Source: Desertivirga sp966211215
Lineage (GTDB): Bacteria > Bacteroidota > Bacteroidia > Sphingobacteriales > Sphingobacteriaceae
Assembly: GCA_966211215.1 (NCBI GenBank)
Contig: CBIHNR010000003.1
Coordinates: forward strand, 1-64,000
Reading direction: 5' to 3'
DNA length: 64,000 nucleotides
The translations under genes and the position numbers were made by a program. Positions 43,941 to 53,012 of this stretch are shown here, piece after piece; position 1 is the first letter of the stretch; each line of letters begins with the position of its first letter. The notes under the pieces are model-generated. The model ran no database searches. It was given only the letters and a program-made list of their open reading frames with translations, and was not told where the DNA came from.

Positions 43941-44636
43941 TTATTTGTAAATGATCAGTTGCCAACGAAAGGCCCACATCCATTGTAGGCTGTAATTTTT
44001 AATATCGGCTTTGCTAAGCATAGTTTGAAGGTCTTTTTTTCTAAAGCCTTTCAATACGGATAATTTTGAGTCGTGCTTAACCATCTCAGAGTTGGAAAAT
44101 GTCTGCGTCAAGAGCCCGATGGAATGGTATGCAAACCAATGTCGATGGAGGTCGTTTACGATAACTGCCTGACTGCTACACTGCAACATTTTTTGTATGA
44201 GCTCAATCCAGCTTACATCATCAAAATGATGGGTAAAAAGGCTCGAAATAACTATATCAAATTGGTTGTCATGTAATTGTGTAGAAAGTACATCCGCATG
44301 AATGTACCGTATTTCAGGATAGCCTTCTGATTTTTTCCGAGCATATTCTATAGCAGATTCTGTTGCATCCACGCCTACCAGATTTATTCTCAGGCCCTGT
44401 TTTCTACCCCAGTTTGCCAGTACTCTGAGGGAGTCGCCGCCTCCACAACCCCAGTCGCTTATCGTTGTGCCATTTTGGATCTTGATTTTTTTGAATGCGT
44501 TGTAAAATACATTATAGCCACCCAGGAGCTTGTTGATGACTTCGAGCTCGTCCATTATTGGGTCGATGGTTTCATGTCCCAGGGAAAAATCGTCCATCAT
44601 TTCAGCTTGAGTGCTGCGTTGGGTAAAGTCGGTCAT
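43941..44636 (-). CDS. Class I SAM-dependent methyltransferase of the type III PKS cluster
   Basis: A 231-residue methyltransferase. SAM-binding motif I reads ISDWGCGGGDSL, followed by the acidic LVGVDATESAI and the motif IV region FDIVISSLFTHHF. Probably methylates the polyketide product, as in BpsB or SrsB. The start is ATG 44636; a TTG two codons earlier would overlap the PKS stop. The spacing to the PKS gene is two bases, so translation is coupled. Confidence 0.82.
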   Translation of the reverse strand: MTDFTQRSTQAEMMDDFSLGHETIDPIMDELEVINKLLGGYNVFYNAFKKIKIQNGTTISDWGCGGGDSLRVLANWGRKQGLRINLVGVDATESAIEYARKKSEGYPEIRYIHADVLSTQLHDNQFDIVISSLFTHHFDDVSWIELIQKMLQCSSQAVIVNDLHRHWFAYHSIGLLTQTFSNSEMVKHDSKLSVLKGFRKKDLQTMLSKADIKNYSLQWMWAFRWQLIIYK

Positions 44637-44638
44637 AT

Positions 44639-45730
44639 TCAAATTGCTTCTAAGATCATACTTTCCACAGTGAGCCCTGGGCCGAAGGCGAAGCTCATAA
44701 TCTTTTCCCCTTGATTTACAGATGATAATAGCTTCTGTAAAATGAATAAGATGGTAACAGATGACATGTTCCCAAATTGCCTTAATACATCATAAGAGTA
44801 ATCGAGGGCTTCTTCAGGCAATTCCAGCATTTCTTCGCAAACCTCTAAGATTTTTCTTCCTCCGGGATGAATGGCGATCTGGCTGATGGTGTTTCTTGAT
44901 AATCCGGCTTTGCTGGTAAGCTTTGAAGTCACTTCATTTATTTTCTTTCCAATATTTTTCGCAATCTGCGATGAAAGCCGCATTTCAAAACCGGTGTCTC
45001 CAATTCTCCATGCCATTTCGTCTTTAGCTTCGGTGGCAAGCGTATTGTAGAATGTTTTTAGATGGAAGCCTGATTTTGCTGAATGGCTGGATTCGATCAG
45101 CACTGCTGCTGCGCCGTCAGCAAATAGTGAGTTTGCCACCCAGTTTTCTACAGTGTTTTCCCGCTGAAAGTGTAAAGTGCAAAGTTCTACATCAACTATC
45201 AGAACTTTGGCATATTTGTCTGATTTACAAATGTAATCGGCTACCTTTAAAGCATTGAATGCGCCATAGCAACCCATGAAATTAATGCCCGTTCGTTCCA
45301 CTTCGGTGTTGAGGTTGAGAGCTAGAATTAGGTCGATGTCAATGCCTGGAGCATACAAACCGGTACAGCTAACTGTGATTAAATGTGTAATAGATGTAGC
45401 CTCTGTTTTATTTTGAGACAGGAGTGTTTTTGCCGCTTTTATAGCGACGGTCCGGGCGGTTTCTTCATAAAAAGCGCTTCGTTTTTTGGTGCTCGGAAAC
45501 GGCTCTAAATTTATGTAATTGCCAAAGAATGAGTAAGTTCCACGTGGCACTCCGAAGTCTGGTATGGCAGAATGTCGATATTCAATTCCTGAGTTATCAT
45601 AAAGCTTTGCCAGCCTTGCAGCATCTCTCTCATTTAGCTGGTGGGCATCAATCATGAACTCTAAAATTTTTTGCTGAGGGAAACGGTGATCGGGATTGGC
45701 GGTGCCAATAGCGGTGATGATGCTGCCCAT
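44639..45730 (-). CDS. Type III polyketide synthase
   Basis: A 363-residue chalcone/stilbene-synthase-family enzyme. The catalytic triad is complete: C122 in TVSCTGLYAPG, His in IAIHPGGRKI and Asn in FGNMSSVTI, and the C-terminal FGPGLTVE loop is present. Bacterial members extend fatty acyl starters with malonyl-CoA to alkylresorcinols or alkylpyrones. First gene of a leftward operon with methyltransferase and flavoprotein, and divergent from a UbiA prenyltransferase across 53 bp; the set predicts a modified, possibly prenylated, membrane phenolic lipid. Confidence 0.92.
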   Translation of the reverse strand: MGSIITAIGTANPDHRFPQQKILEFMIDAHQLNERDAARLAKLYDNSGIEYRHSAIPDFGVPRGTYSFFGNYINLEPFPSTKKRSAFYEETARTVAIKAAKTLLSQNKTEATSITHLITVSCTGLYAPGIDIDLILALNLNTEVERTGINFMGCYGAFNALKVADYICKSDKYAKVLIVDVELCTLHFQRENTVENWVANSLFADGAAAVLIESSHSAKSGFHLKTFYNTLATEAKDEMAWRIGDTGFEMRLSSQIAKNIGKKINEVTSKLTSKAGLSRNTISQIAIHPGGRKILEVCEEMLELPEEALDYSYDVLRQFGNMSSVTILFILQKLLSSVNQGEKIMSFAFGPGLTVESMILEAI

Positions 45731-45783
45731 ATAAATTTTTTATAAATTTAAGAACGATTTTTACCCGCTAAGGTTTTTGTTCC

Positions 45784-46665
45784 ATGCATCTTCTACCTAC
45801 AAAATCTGCCTTATTGCACATGCGCTTTTTCTTCTCCTTCTTTTTGTTGCCGGTGTATGTTTTTGCCCTAAGCCAGGTGCCTCATTTTACATTCCTAAAC
45901 GCCGTTGTAATATTTGTTGCCTGGCATTTATTCGTTTATCCGGCAAGCAATGGCTATAACAGTTATTTTGATAAAGATGAAGGGAGTATTGCGCTGTTGG
46001 AGAAGCCCCCTCAGGTTGATAAAAGCTTGTATTGGTTTTCCCTTATGTTCGATGCCATTGGCTTTATTATTGGGCTTTTTGTGAGCCTGGAGTTCGCAAT
46101 GGCGACTCTCATTTACGGGCTTTTATCTAAAATGTATAGCCATCCGACCATCCGCTTAAAGAAATATCCAATAATTAGTTTTTTGGTGGTTTTTATCTTT
46201 CAGGGAGCTTTTGTTTATTGGACTACTTACGCTGCCCTAGCGGGGCAAAGTATGTTTCAAGTTAACGCCGATGGATTTTTGATTGCAGGAATTATCTGCT
46301 CCTGTTTAATTGGCGCATCTTATCCTTTAACACAAGTGTATCAGCATGATGAAGACCGGAAAAGGGGAGATAAAACGCTTAGCCTTTTGCTCGGCGTTAA
46401 GGGCTCATTTATTTTTCCCGGACTTTTGTTTGCCCTTTCTGTTTTTTTAATGTTTCGCTACTGGATGCTTGTTAAACAGCCACAAAACTTTTGGTTGTTT
46501 TTGATTTTTGTGGCACCAGTTATGCTTGTTTTCCTCGGCTGGTTTTTAAAAGTTCTAAAGGATAAACGCAATGCAGATTTTAAAAACATGAGCCGCATGA
46601 CATTAACAAGTGGCTTCGCTATGCTTGTGTACTTTGTTCTTATCTTGCTTTTGAGATACGCATAG
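45784..46665 (+). CDS. UbiA-family prenyltransferase
   Basis: A 293-residue membrane protein with about eight to nine hydrophobic segments. The first Asp-rich motif of UbiA enzymes reads NGYNSYFDKDEGS near residue 60, and a second acidic region is in QVYQHDEDRKRGD, so the prenyl-diphosphate Mg sites seem kept though degenerate against NDxxDxxxD. These enzymes attach isoprenoid chains to aromatic acceptors. Divergent to the type III PKS operon with a 53-bp gap, so its acceptor may be the polyketide phenol. Confidence 0.82.
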   Translation: MHLLPTKSALLHMRFFFSFFLLPVYVFALSQVPHFTFLNAVVIFVAWHLFVYPASNGYNSYFDKDEGSIALLEKPPQVDKSLYWFSLMFDAIGFIIGLFVSLEFAMATLIYGLLSKMYSHPTIRLKKYPIISFLVVFIFQGAFVYWTTYAALAGQSMFQVNADGFLIAGIICSCLIGASYPLTQVYQHDEDRKRGDKTLSLLLGVKGSFIFPGLLFALSVFLMFRYWMLVKQPQNFWLFLIFVAPVMLVFLGWFLKVLKDKRNADFKNMSRMTLTSGFAMLVYFVLILLLRYA

Positions 46666-46671
46666 TTTAAC

Positions 46672-47316
46672 TCAAATTTGGCCGTTCCATTCTGCATAAA
46701 ATTGCTCCAGGTATAACTCCATAAACTGATGCCTTTGCTCGGCAATTTTTTTCCCTGCAGCAGTATTCATTTTATCTTTTAACAAAAGAAGCTTTTCATA
46801 AAAGTGATTGATGGTAGGGGTAGAGCTGTTTTTGTATTCTTCTTTGCTCATGTTTAAATTCGGCGGAATACTTGGATTGTAAAACTCTCTTTGCTTAAAT
46901 CCGCCGTAGCTAAATGCCCGGGCAATTCCGATGGCTCCAATGGCGTCGAGTCTGTCAGCATCCTGAACTACTGCCAGCTCTTTAGAGTGGAAACAGACTT
47001 CACCAAGGCTTGCCTTAAAGGACATATTTCGTATGATCTGCTGAACGTGCAAAATGTTATCCTCAGCAACTCCAATGCTGCTTAAAAATTTTGCAGCTTT
47101 GGCCGGCCCTACTTCTTCATCCCCGTTGTTAAACTTTGAATCAGCTATGTCATGCAATAAGGATGCTAGTTCAACAACTAAAAGATTGGCGTTTTCTTCT
47201 GCGGCGATATTTTTGGCCGTTTGCCAAACCCTGTAAATATGCCACCAGTCGTGCCCGCCCTCTGCTCCGTGTAAAGTGGTTTTAACAAAAGTTTCTGTTT
47301 GCTGTATAATGTCCAT
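46672..47316 (-). CDS. HD-domain phosphohydrolase
   Basis: A 214-residue soluble HD-superfamily protein of the YedJ/YpgQ type. Metal ligands are seen in HDWWHIYRV, LLHDIAD and the later VQDADRLDAIGAIGIAR. Related enzymes hydrolyse nucleotides or pyrophosphate; the substrate here is unknown. It converges on the UbiA gene, with stops six bases apart. No clear partner gene. Confidence 0.88.
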   Translation of the reverse strand: MDIIQQTETFVKTTLHGAEGGHDWWHIYRVWQTAKNIAAEENANLLVVELASLLHDIADSKFNNGDEEVGPAKAAKFLSSIGVAEDNILHVQQIIRNMSFKASLGEVCFHSKELAVVQDADRLDAIGAIGIARAFSYGGFKQREFYNPSIPPNLNMSKEEYKNSSTPTINHFYEKLLLLKDKMNTAAGKKIAEQRHQFMELYLEQFYAEWNGQI

Positions 47317-47410
47317 GATTTGTAGCCGCTAATTTATAGCTAATAGAAGTATTATTCGTCGGGGATTTTATACGGCTAACAAGAAGATGTTAAATCAATG
47401 ATAAGTGAAA

Positions 47411-47503
47411 AATAGAGCATAACTCTATTCCCCAAATCTTGACATATTTGGGGAATATGATCTCTGAATATTTGTATATTTGGGGAATATGATCTCTGAA
47501 TAT
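47411..47503. repeat. Nested repeats over the start of the DUF4143 ATPase gene
   Basis: A 28-bp perfect direct repeat (47444-47471 and 47476-47503, period 32) ends on the ATG of the ATPase gene. Each copy contains ATTTGGGGAATA, and an inverted copy TATTCCCCAAAT lies at 47426-47437, forming a 12-bp dyad with 47446-47457. A further dyad AATAGAG-N5-CTCTATT spans 47411-47429. No other gene occupies 47317-47501. Confidence 0.85.
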
Positions 47504-48638
47504 GATTAAACGGGCATTACAAGGCGCATTAGAAGCTAAGGTAGATTATAAAAAGGCTATTGTAGTTCTAGGGCCTAGGCAAGTGGGTAAAACCACTTTG
47601 ATCTCCAGGATTGCAGCTTCTTTAAACGGAGATTATCTTTATATCAATGGCGATGATCCGGCTGTTCGGTTGGCTTGGACTAATCCTACTTTGGCTTTTA
47701 TAAATAACTATATAGGCAATTATAAAGTCGTTGTATTTGATGAGGCTCAGCGGCTTGAAAATATAGGGCTTAGTGCAAAAATGATCATAGATGCAAAGAA
47801 AGACGTGCAGCTTTTTATTTCGGGATCTTCTGCTTTAGAGATTGCCAGCAAAATTAACGAACCACTTACCGGGCGTAAATGGGAATATAGGTTATACCCT
47901 TTATCATGGAGCGAGTTAAAGGAACATTACTCATTTGCGAAAATTCAACCCAGGTTAGAAGAATTCTTAATTACAGGGATGTATCCGGATGTTATCACCA
48001 ATCCGCTGAATGCAAAAGAAACCCTTACCAATCTTGCAGGAAGCTATTTGTATAAGGATATTTTAGAATCTGGGGGTATACGTCGCCCAGATGCATTATT
48101 GAAATTATTGCAGGCACTTGCTTGGCAGGTAGGAAATGAAGTTTCTTACAATGAACTTTCACAGATTGCAGGAATAGATAAAGCAACTGTGATTTCGTAT
48201 ATAGACTTGCTGGAAAAGGCTTTTGTGATATTTCGTTTAAATCCTTTTGCAAGAAATCTGCGCAACGAAATTAGCACGTCCCGAAAGATCTATTTTTATG
48301 ATAATGGCGTAAGAAATACCATTGTAAATAATTTTGCCCCTATAACACAGCGAAATGATATTGGGGCGCTATGGGAAAATTTTATCATCAGCGAACGCAA
48401 AAAGAATTTAGCTTACTCTGGCTTTTATGGCAATACTTATTTCTGGCGGAATACCGCGAGGGCAGAAATAGATTATATTGAAGAACAGGATGGAAAAATA
48501 ACCGTATTTGAAATTAAATGGAATCCAAAAGTAAAAGTGAAATTTCCATCTGCGTTCTTAGAAAAATATAATCCAGAAATTACCCGAATAATTAACAGTG
48601 ATAATTATTGGGAGTTTTTAAGTTCAAATGAAGTGTAG
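47502..48638 (+). CDS. AAA-family ATP-binding protein (AAA_14/DUF4143)
   Basis: A 378-residue ATPase. The Walker A motif is VLGPRQVGKTTL (about residues 23-34), Walker B VVVFDEAQRL, and the C-terminal half has the DUF4143 part ending in a PD-(D/E)xK nuclease-like region (FENF, RAEIDYIE, FEIKWNP). This family is abundant, patchily distributed and of unknown function; links to mobile DNA or toxin-like systems have been suggested. The start codon lies inside a 28-bp tandem repeat, so its expression may depend on a factor binding there. Confidence 0.88.
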   Translation: MIKRALQGALEAKVDYKKAIVVLGPRQVGKTTLISRIAASLNGDYLYINGDDPAVRLAWTNPTLAFINNYIGNYKVVVFDEAQRLENIGLSAKMIIDAKKDVQLFISGSSALEIASKINEPLTGRKWEYRLYPLSWSELKEHYSFAKIQPRLEEFLITGMYPDVITNPLNAKETLTNLAGSYLYKDILESGGIRRPDALLKLLQALAWQVGNEVSYNELSQIAGIDKATVISYIDLLEKAFVIFRLNPFARNLRNEISTSRKIYFYDNGVRNTIVNNFAPITQRNDIGALWENFIISERKKNLAYSGFYGNTYFWRNTARAEIDYIEEQDGKITVFEIKWNPKVKVKFPSAFLEKYNPEITRIINSDNYWEFLSSNEV

Positions 48639-48675
48639 CGCGAATTGATATATAGTATAAACACGCTGCCTTCTT

Positions 48676-48807
48676 GGGGCGGGCTCCATGCTATTAAGTT
48701 AAGTGGTTGGTGTCCCCACCAGCACCTTCCGCTCTTAACCTAATAGCATTGGGGCGTGCTACGTGGAAGTATGGGTTTAAAGCGGCTATTGTACTTGAGG
48801 CATACTA
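48676..48807. other. Structured intergenic DNA, possible small RNA
   Basis: No gene is seen in 48639-48858. An inverted repeat TGCTATTAAGTTAAG (48689-48703) / CTTAACCTAATAGCA (48734-48748, one mismatch) encloses a second hairpin TGGTG-N4-CACCA (48708-48721), and TTGGGGCG occurs on both sides as a direct repeat. The rest is described under the terminator. It could be a small structured RNA or a decayed element. Confidence 0.35.
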
Positions 48808-48850
48808 TTCAAACAAACGCCCCACATTTCTGCGAGGCGTTTTGTTTGAA
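48808..48850. terminator. Bidirectional terminator before the M16 gene end
   Basis: A long stem TTCAAACAAACGCC (48808-48821) / GGCGTTTTGTTTGAA (48836-48850, one bulged T) with a 14-nt loop, between the convergent DUF4143 gene and the leftward M16 peptidase gene. Confidence 0.75.
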
Positions 48851-48858
48851 TTTTCTCT

Positions 48859-51732
48859 TTATTTCTTTTCCGGAAGCAGTACAAATTTTATGAAGTTGTT
48901 GCCACTTAAATATTTATTTGCTGCGGCCTTTAGGCTTTCGGGCGTAATCTTCTTTAGAGAATCCACATAGTGCAAAACGTCTTTAGGGTCTTCGTTATTC
49001 TGATATTTAGAACTTAGGTATCCTGACCAGAAACCATTGTCTTTTAACTGGATTTCTGTGTTGCGTTTTTCCTCTGCTACAAATTTTTCGATATCTGCGG
49101 CTTGTGCTCCATTTTTCTTGATCTTATTGATTTCATCCTGCGTAGCGGCAACCAATTTATCAATGTTTTGAGGCGCACAGCCGAATGCAATGGTAAACGA
49201 ATACCGGTTTCGTGGATATTTAGAATAGCTCACAAATGCGCCCGGGCTATATACCCCGCTTTCTTCTTCGCGCAGGCGTTCAATTAGTTTAATTTGAAGC
49301 ACCTCCGCCAGGGCGTCGAGTTGGTTGTTTGTGTCTTCGCTGTAAACGTAATCGCCGCTAAGGATCATTCTAACGCTGGCTTTATCTTCTTTGCCTTTGT
49401 AAACTGTTTTATTGATTTTGCCTGCAGGAGAGTATATACCCAAATCTTTCGCTTGTTCTTTACGCTGTTTGGACGGTAGCGTTGCTAAGTATTGAATGAT
49501 CAGAGGTTTGATTTCCTCGTTTTTAAAGCTGCCCACAAAGGTGAACGTAAAGTCGCTGGCATCAGCAAAGCGGTCTTGGTAGATATTGAAGGCTTTGTCT
49601 AAGTTTATTTGCTCGATTTTAGCAATGCTCGGTCCGGTACGGCGGATATTATACCTGCCTAACACAGCTGCAATTGTATCCGCAAAAACATTGTTTGGTT
49701 CAGAGCTCCTGTTGGCTACTACTCCTTTTTGCTGGGTTATAATGGACTGAAAAATTTCGGTGTCTTTGCGAGGCTGTGTGAAGTACAGATAAGTTAACTG
49801 TAATGCGGTTTCCAAGTCTTTTGGTGCGGCAAAGCCAGAAATTCCTTCAGATCTTTCGCCGATATAAGGTGTAACAGATACTCGTTTGCCTGTTAGCCGC
49901 TTTGGAAGTTGAATAGAATTGAATTCGCCAACTCCACTTCTCGAAATAATAGAAGATGCGTTTGCTGCTGACTGAAAATCAGTGTCGCTATAAAGGGAAG
50001 TTCCTCCTGGGCTAAATGCACCAAATCGGATCTCATCATTTTTGAAATCGGTTGGCTTTAAAATTACCCGGACGCCATTACTCAAGGTCAGCTCTGTTAC
50101 GCCAATTACTTCAATGTTTTTCTCGCTAACGATGCGGCCTGGAGCTTTCTTTTCGGTGGAACTGATTAGCGGCTTGTCTGATACATCATCCACATAGGGC
50201 GTAATATTAGATTGCTGCACTTGTTGAATCCAGGAATTTACTGTGGCCTCATTCGGCAAGTTTGCCGCCTCTTTTTCGGGCGCCATAATCAACACATCGC
50301 GGTTTACCTCGGTGAGATATTGCTTGGCAAGGGCATTTACCTCTTCCAATGAAATCCCGGGAGTTTTTTCTTTTGCAAAATTATATTCATAATCGATGCC
50401 CGGACTCGCCTCTTCTTCTAAAAATAATCGAACGTATTCTTGAACAAGGGTTTGAGAGTTGGTTTTATCTTTCTCTTTGAATGCCGCTTCCATCGAAGTT
50501 AAGTAAGATTGCTTAGCCCTATCTAACTCACTTTGGGTAAAGCCAAATCTCTTAACTCTTTCTGTTTCTGTAAAAACAGCTTTAAATCCTTTTTCAAATT
50601 CGCCGGCACCGGGTTTTGCTACAACAACAGACGATGCTACATCCAGCCCTGCGAGGAAATCGCTGATACTGCTGCCTCCTTGTAAAAATGGAGGGTTGGC
50701 TTGTTTCTGCAGTTCGCTAAAGCGGGAGCTTAGCATTTGGTTATATAAAGAACGGATAATGTTATTACGCATATCCGTTTTTGTTTTGAATTTGCTGCCT
50801 TGATGTTTGATTAGAACCTGGGCAACAGTGTAAGGCATTTCTGCATCAGTAACCGAAATGAACTGATTTTTATTTAGTAACGGAATTTTATACTCGGTGC
50901 GCTCTCGTGGGGTAGCCGGCATTTTAAGGTCAGAGAATTTTTCCTTAACCATGGCTTCTACCTTTTTAACGTCGATATCGCCAACCACAATAAGGGCTTC
51001 CAGATCCGGGCGGTACCAATCTTGATAAAACTGGCGAATAGTTTCTGGTTTGAAGTTTTTAAGTACGTCTTCCGTTCCGATAGGCAGGCGGTTAGAATAA
51101 CGCGAGTTATTCAAAATCATCGGGAGGTATTTGTTTTGCATGCGCTCTTGTGCGCCCTTGCCCAAGCGTTTTTCCTCCAGAACAACACCTCTTTCTTTTT
51201 CAATTTCTGCAGGGTCTAGAGAAGCGTCCTGTGCCCAATCACGCATAATTTGCAGCGTGTTTTTAAATAACAGGCTATCATCAGTAGGTACCGGAAGCTG
51301 ATAAACAGTTTGATCGAAACTGGTGTAGGCGTTCAAATCGGCGCCGAAGCGGATCCCCGATTTCTGCAGATAATTTACCAACTCATTTTTAGGAAAGTTT
51401 TTTGTGCCATTAAAGCCCATGTGCTCCATAAAATGTGCAAGCCCCTGTTGATCGTCGTTTTCGAGTACCGAGCCTACTTTTACTGCCAGGTACAGCTGCG
51501 CCCGGTTCTTGGGTTCAGTATTTCTGCGGATGTAATATGTAAATCCGTTGGCAAGTTTGCCGGTAAGTATCGCTGTATCCAATGGTAAAACATCCGATTC
51601 GGCAGAAGTTTCAGCTTTGCTGGCCGTGGCAGTGCTTGTTACCGGTTTTTTAACGCTGCAGGAGCCAATAAGCAGAGCCGCCAATAAAGAAACCGATATA
51701 AGATTTCTGGTTTTGGAAATATTCATAGTCAT
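48859..51732 (-). CDS. M16-family zinc metallopeptidase, lipoprotein
   Basis: A 957-residue insulinase-like peptidase with lipobox LLIGSC (C25), so it is likely anchored in the envelope. The first M16 domain has the inverted zinc motif HFMEH (H100, E103, H104) and the downstream Glu in EKERGVVLEEK; the second M16 pair (from about residue 520) lacks the zinc motif, as usual. It probably degrades small peptides in the periplasm. ATG at 51732 or 51726 are both possible. It is transcribed alone. Confidence 0.92.
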   Translation of the reverse strand: MTMNISKTRNLISVSLLAALLIGSCSVKKPVTSTATASKAETSAESDVLPLDTAILTGKLANGFTYYIRRNTEPKNRAQLYLAVKVGSVLENDDQQGLAHFMEHMGFNGTKNFPKNELVNYLQKSGIRFGADLNAYTSFDQTVYQLPVPTDDSLLFKNTLQIMRDWAQDASLDPAEIEKERGVVLEEKRLGKGAQERMQNKYLPMILNNSRYSNRLPIGTEDVLKNFKPETIRQFYQDWYRPDLEALIVVGDIDVKKVEAMVKEKFSDLKMPATPRERTEYKIPLLNKNQFISVTDAEMPYTVAQVLIKHQGSKFKTKTDMRNNIIRSLYNQMLSSRFSELQKQANPPFLQGGSSISDFLAGLDVASSVVVAKPGAGEFEKGFKAVFTETERVKRFGFTQSELDRAKQSYLTSMEAAFKEKDKTNSQTLVQEYVRLFLEEEASPGIDYEYNFAKEKTPGISLEEVNALAKQYLTEVNRDVLIMAPEKEAANLPNEATVNSWIQQVQQSNITPYVDDVSDKPLISSTEKKAPGRIVSEKNIEVIGVTELTLSNGVRVILKPTDFKNDEIRFGAFSPGGTSLYSDTDFQSAANASSIISRSGVGEFNSIQLPKRLTGKRVSVTPYIGERSEGISGFAAPKDLETALQLTYLYFTQPRKDTEIFQSIITQQKGVVANRSSEPNNVFADTIAAVLGRYNIRRTGPSIAKIEQINLDKAFNIYQDRFADASDFTFTFVGSFKNEEIKPLIIQYLATLPSKQRKEQAKDLGIYSPAGKINKTVYKGKEDKASVRMILSGDYVYSEDTNNQLDALAEVLQIKLIERLREEESGVYSPGAFVSYSKYPRNRYSFTIAFGCAPQNIDKLVAATQDEINKIKKNGAQAADIEKFVAEEKRNTEIQLKDNGFWSGYLSSKYQNNEDPKDVLHYVDSLKKITPESLKAAANKYLSGNNFIKFVLLPEKK

Positions 51733-51774
51733 TCGATAATGAGGTAGGGGTTTTGTTTCCTTTAAGGGTGAAAA

Positions 51775-52929
51775 TTATACTTTAATAATGATTTTTTTAC
51801 TATACATCCACCATAAAATAATAAGCCATGCTAAAACAAAAGTTAATGCAAAGGCAAAAGACGCGTTGAGAGGCGAAAAAAAAGGTTGGTAAAATGAAGA
51901 ATATATCCATCCTTTTAAATTTGTTTTCGTTCCATCTCCAAGATGCATAGGTACAACATTAAAAATTTTTGCGGCCAGCGTTGTTGTGAAAAAGGCTGTT
52001 ATGGCATTTGACCCGTAAACAATAAATGGCTTAGCCCAGGCTCGGTGCCCTCTTATATCAATGATGAGATAAAAGGCACATAATGCAATCAGCGCTAGTC
52101 CGCTGGTAAATAGGACGTAAGAACTTGTCCATAAGCTTTTGTTAATAGGGAAGCTTTTGCCCCAGAAAAGGCCTGCCAGGAATAAAGCCAGGCCCGACAA
52201 TAACATGCCACCGATTTTGGTTTGATTGCTAATGCCTTTCATTCGAAGCAGATTGCCGGTTAATACGCCTGAAATTCCGGTGGCAATAGATGGGAGAGTA
52301 CCTAAAATTCCTTCGGGATCCCATGTTTTCGAAAGTTTCCAAAGATGGTTCTCGGTTAAAATAAGCCGGTCGAGCCATGCGCCCAGGTTTGTTTCTTTTC
52401 CCAGATTTGCCGGCCCAAAGCCTGGCACTGGCACAAAAGACATTAGTACCCAATAGGCAAGCAACAATAGGATGCCAATGCTGAGCTGTGTTTTCCAGTT
52501 GGTTTTGAGGAAAAGAATAGCAGAAGCGTAATAGACCAGCGCAATTCGTTGCAAAATGCCTGGAATCCTGACTGTTCGTAAGGCTTCGGCAGGGTTCTGA
52601 AAGATGTATGGAATAAAAGCCAGAATTATTCCTAGCGCGAACAGAATTGCAGAACGCTTCGTGATTTTTAACAAAAGAGAGTGATGGGATGATTTGTCGC
52701 GGAGTTTGCTGCCTAGCGCATAACTTATGGAAACACCCGAAATAAACAGAAAAAAAGGGAAAATCAAATCTGCAAAGGTGCAGCCATTCCAGTCGGCATG
52801 TTCAAAAGGAGTATAAATATTCCCCCAGTCGCCGGGATTATTTACCAATATCATTCCTGCAATGGTAAAGCCACGAAATGCATCTAGCGACAAGAGTCGG
52901 GTTTTTCGATTAGTTAGTTGTTCATTCAT
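51775..52929 (-). CDS. DUF5009/HGSNAT-like acyltransferase
   Basis: A 384-residue inner-membrane protein with about ten hydrophobic segments. The N-terminal signature RLLSLDAFRGFTIAGMILVN and the PFFLFISGVSISYALG stretch mark it as a heparan-alpha-glucosaminide N-acetyltransferase-like protein (DUF5009, NagX-like). Such proteins are tied to N-acetylglucosamine or peptidoglycan-sugar use. It is divergent from the anmK gene, which supports a cell-wall recycling role. Confidence 0.85.
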   Translation of the reverse strand: MNEQLTNRKTRLLSLDAFRGFTIAGMILVNNPGDWGNIYTPFEHADWNGCTFADLIFPFFLFISGVSISYALGSKLRDKSSHHSLLLKITKRSAILFALGIILAFIPYIFQNPAEALRTVRIPGILQRIALVYYASAILFLKTNWKTQLSIGILLLLAYWVLMSFVPVPGFGPANLGKETNLGAWLDRLILTENHLWKLSKTWDPEGILGTLPSIATGISGVLTGNLLRMKGISNQTKIGGMLLSGLALFLAGLFWGKSFPINKSLWTSSYVLFTSGLALIALCAFYLIIDIRGHRAWAKPFIVYGSNAITAFFTTTLAAKIFNVVPMHLGDGTKTNLKGWIYSSFYQPFFSPLNASFAFALTFVLAWLIILWWMYSKKIIIKV

Positions 52930-53012
52930 CCCGAGAGGAAATAAAAATAAATCTAAGCTTTATGCAGGCTGAAAACAATAGTGGGCTTGGCAGATATTCT
53001 TACTTTTATTTC

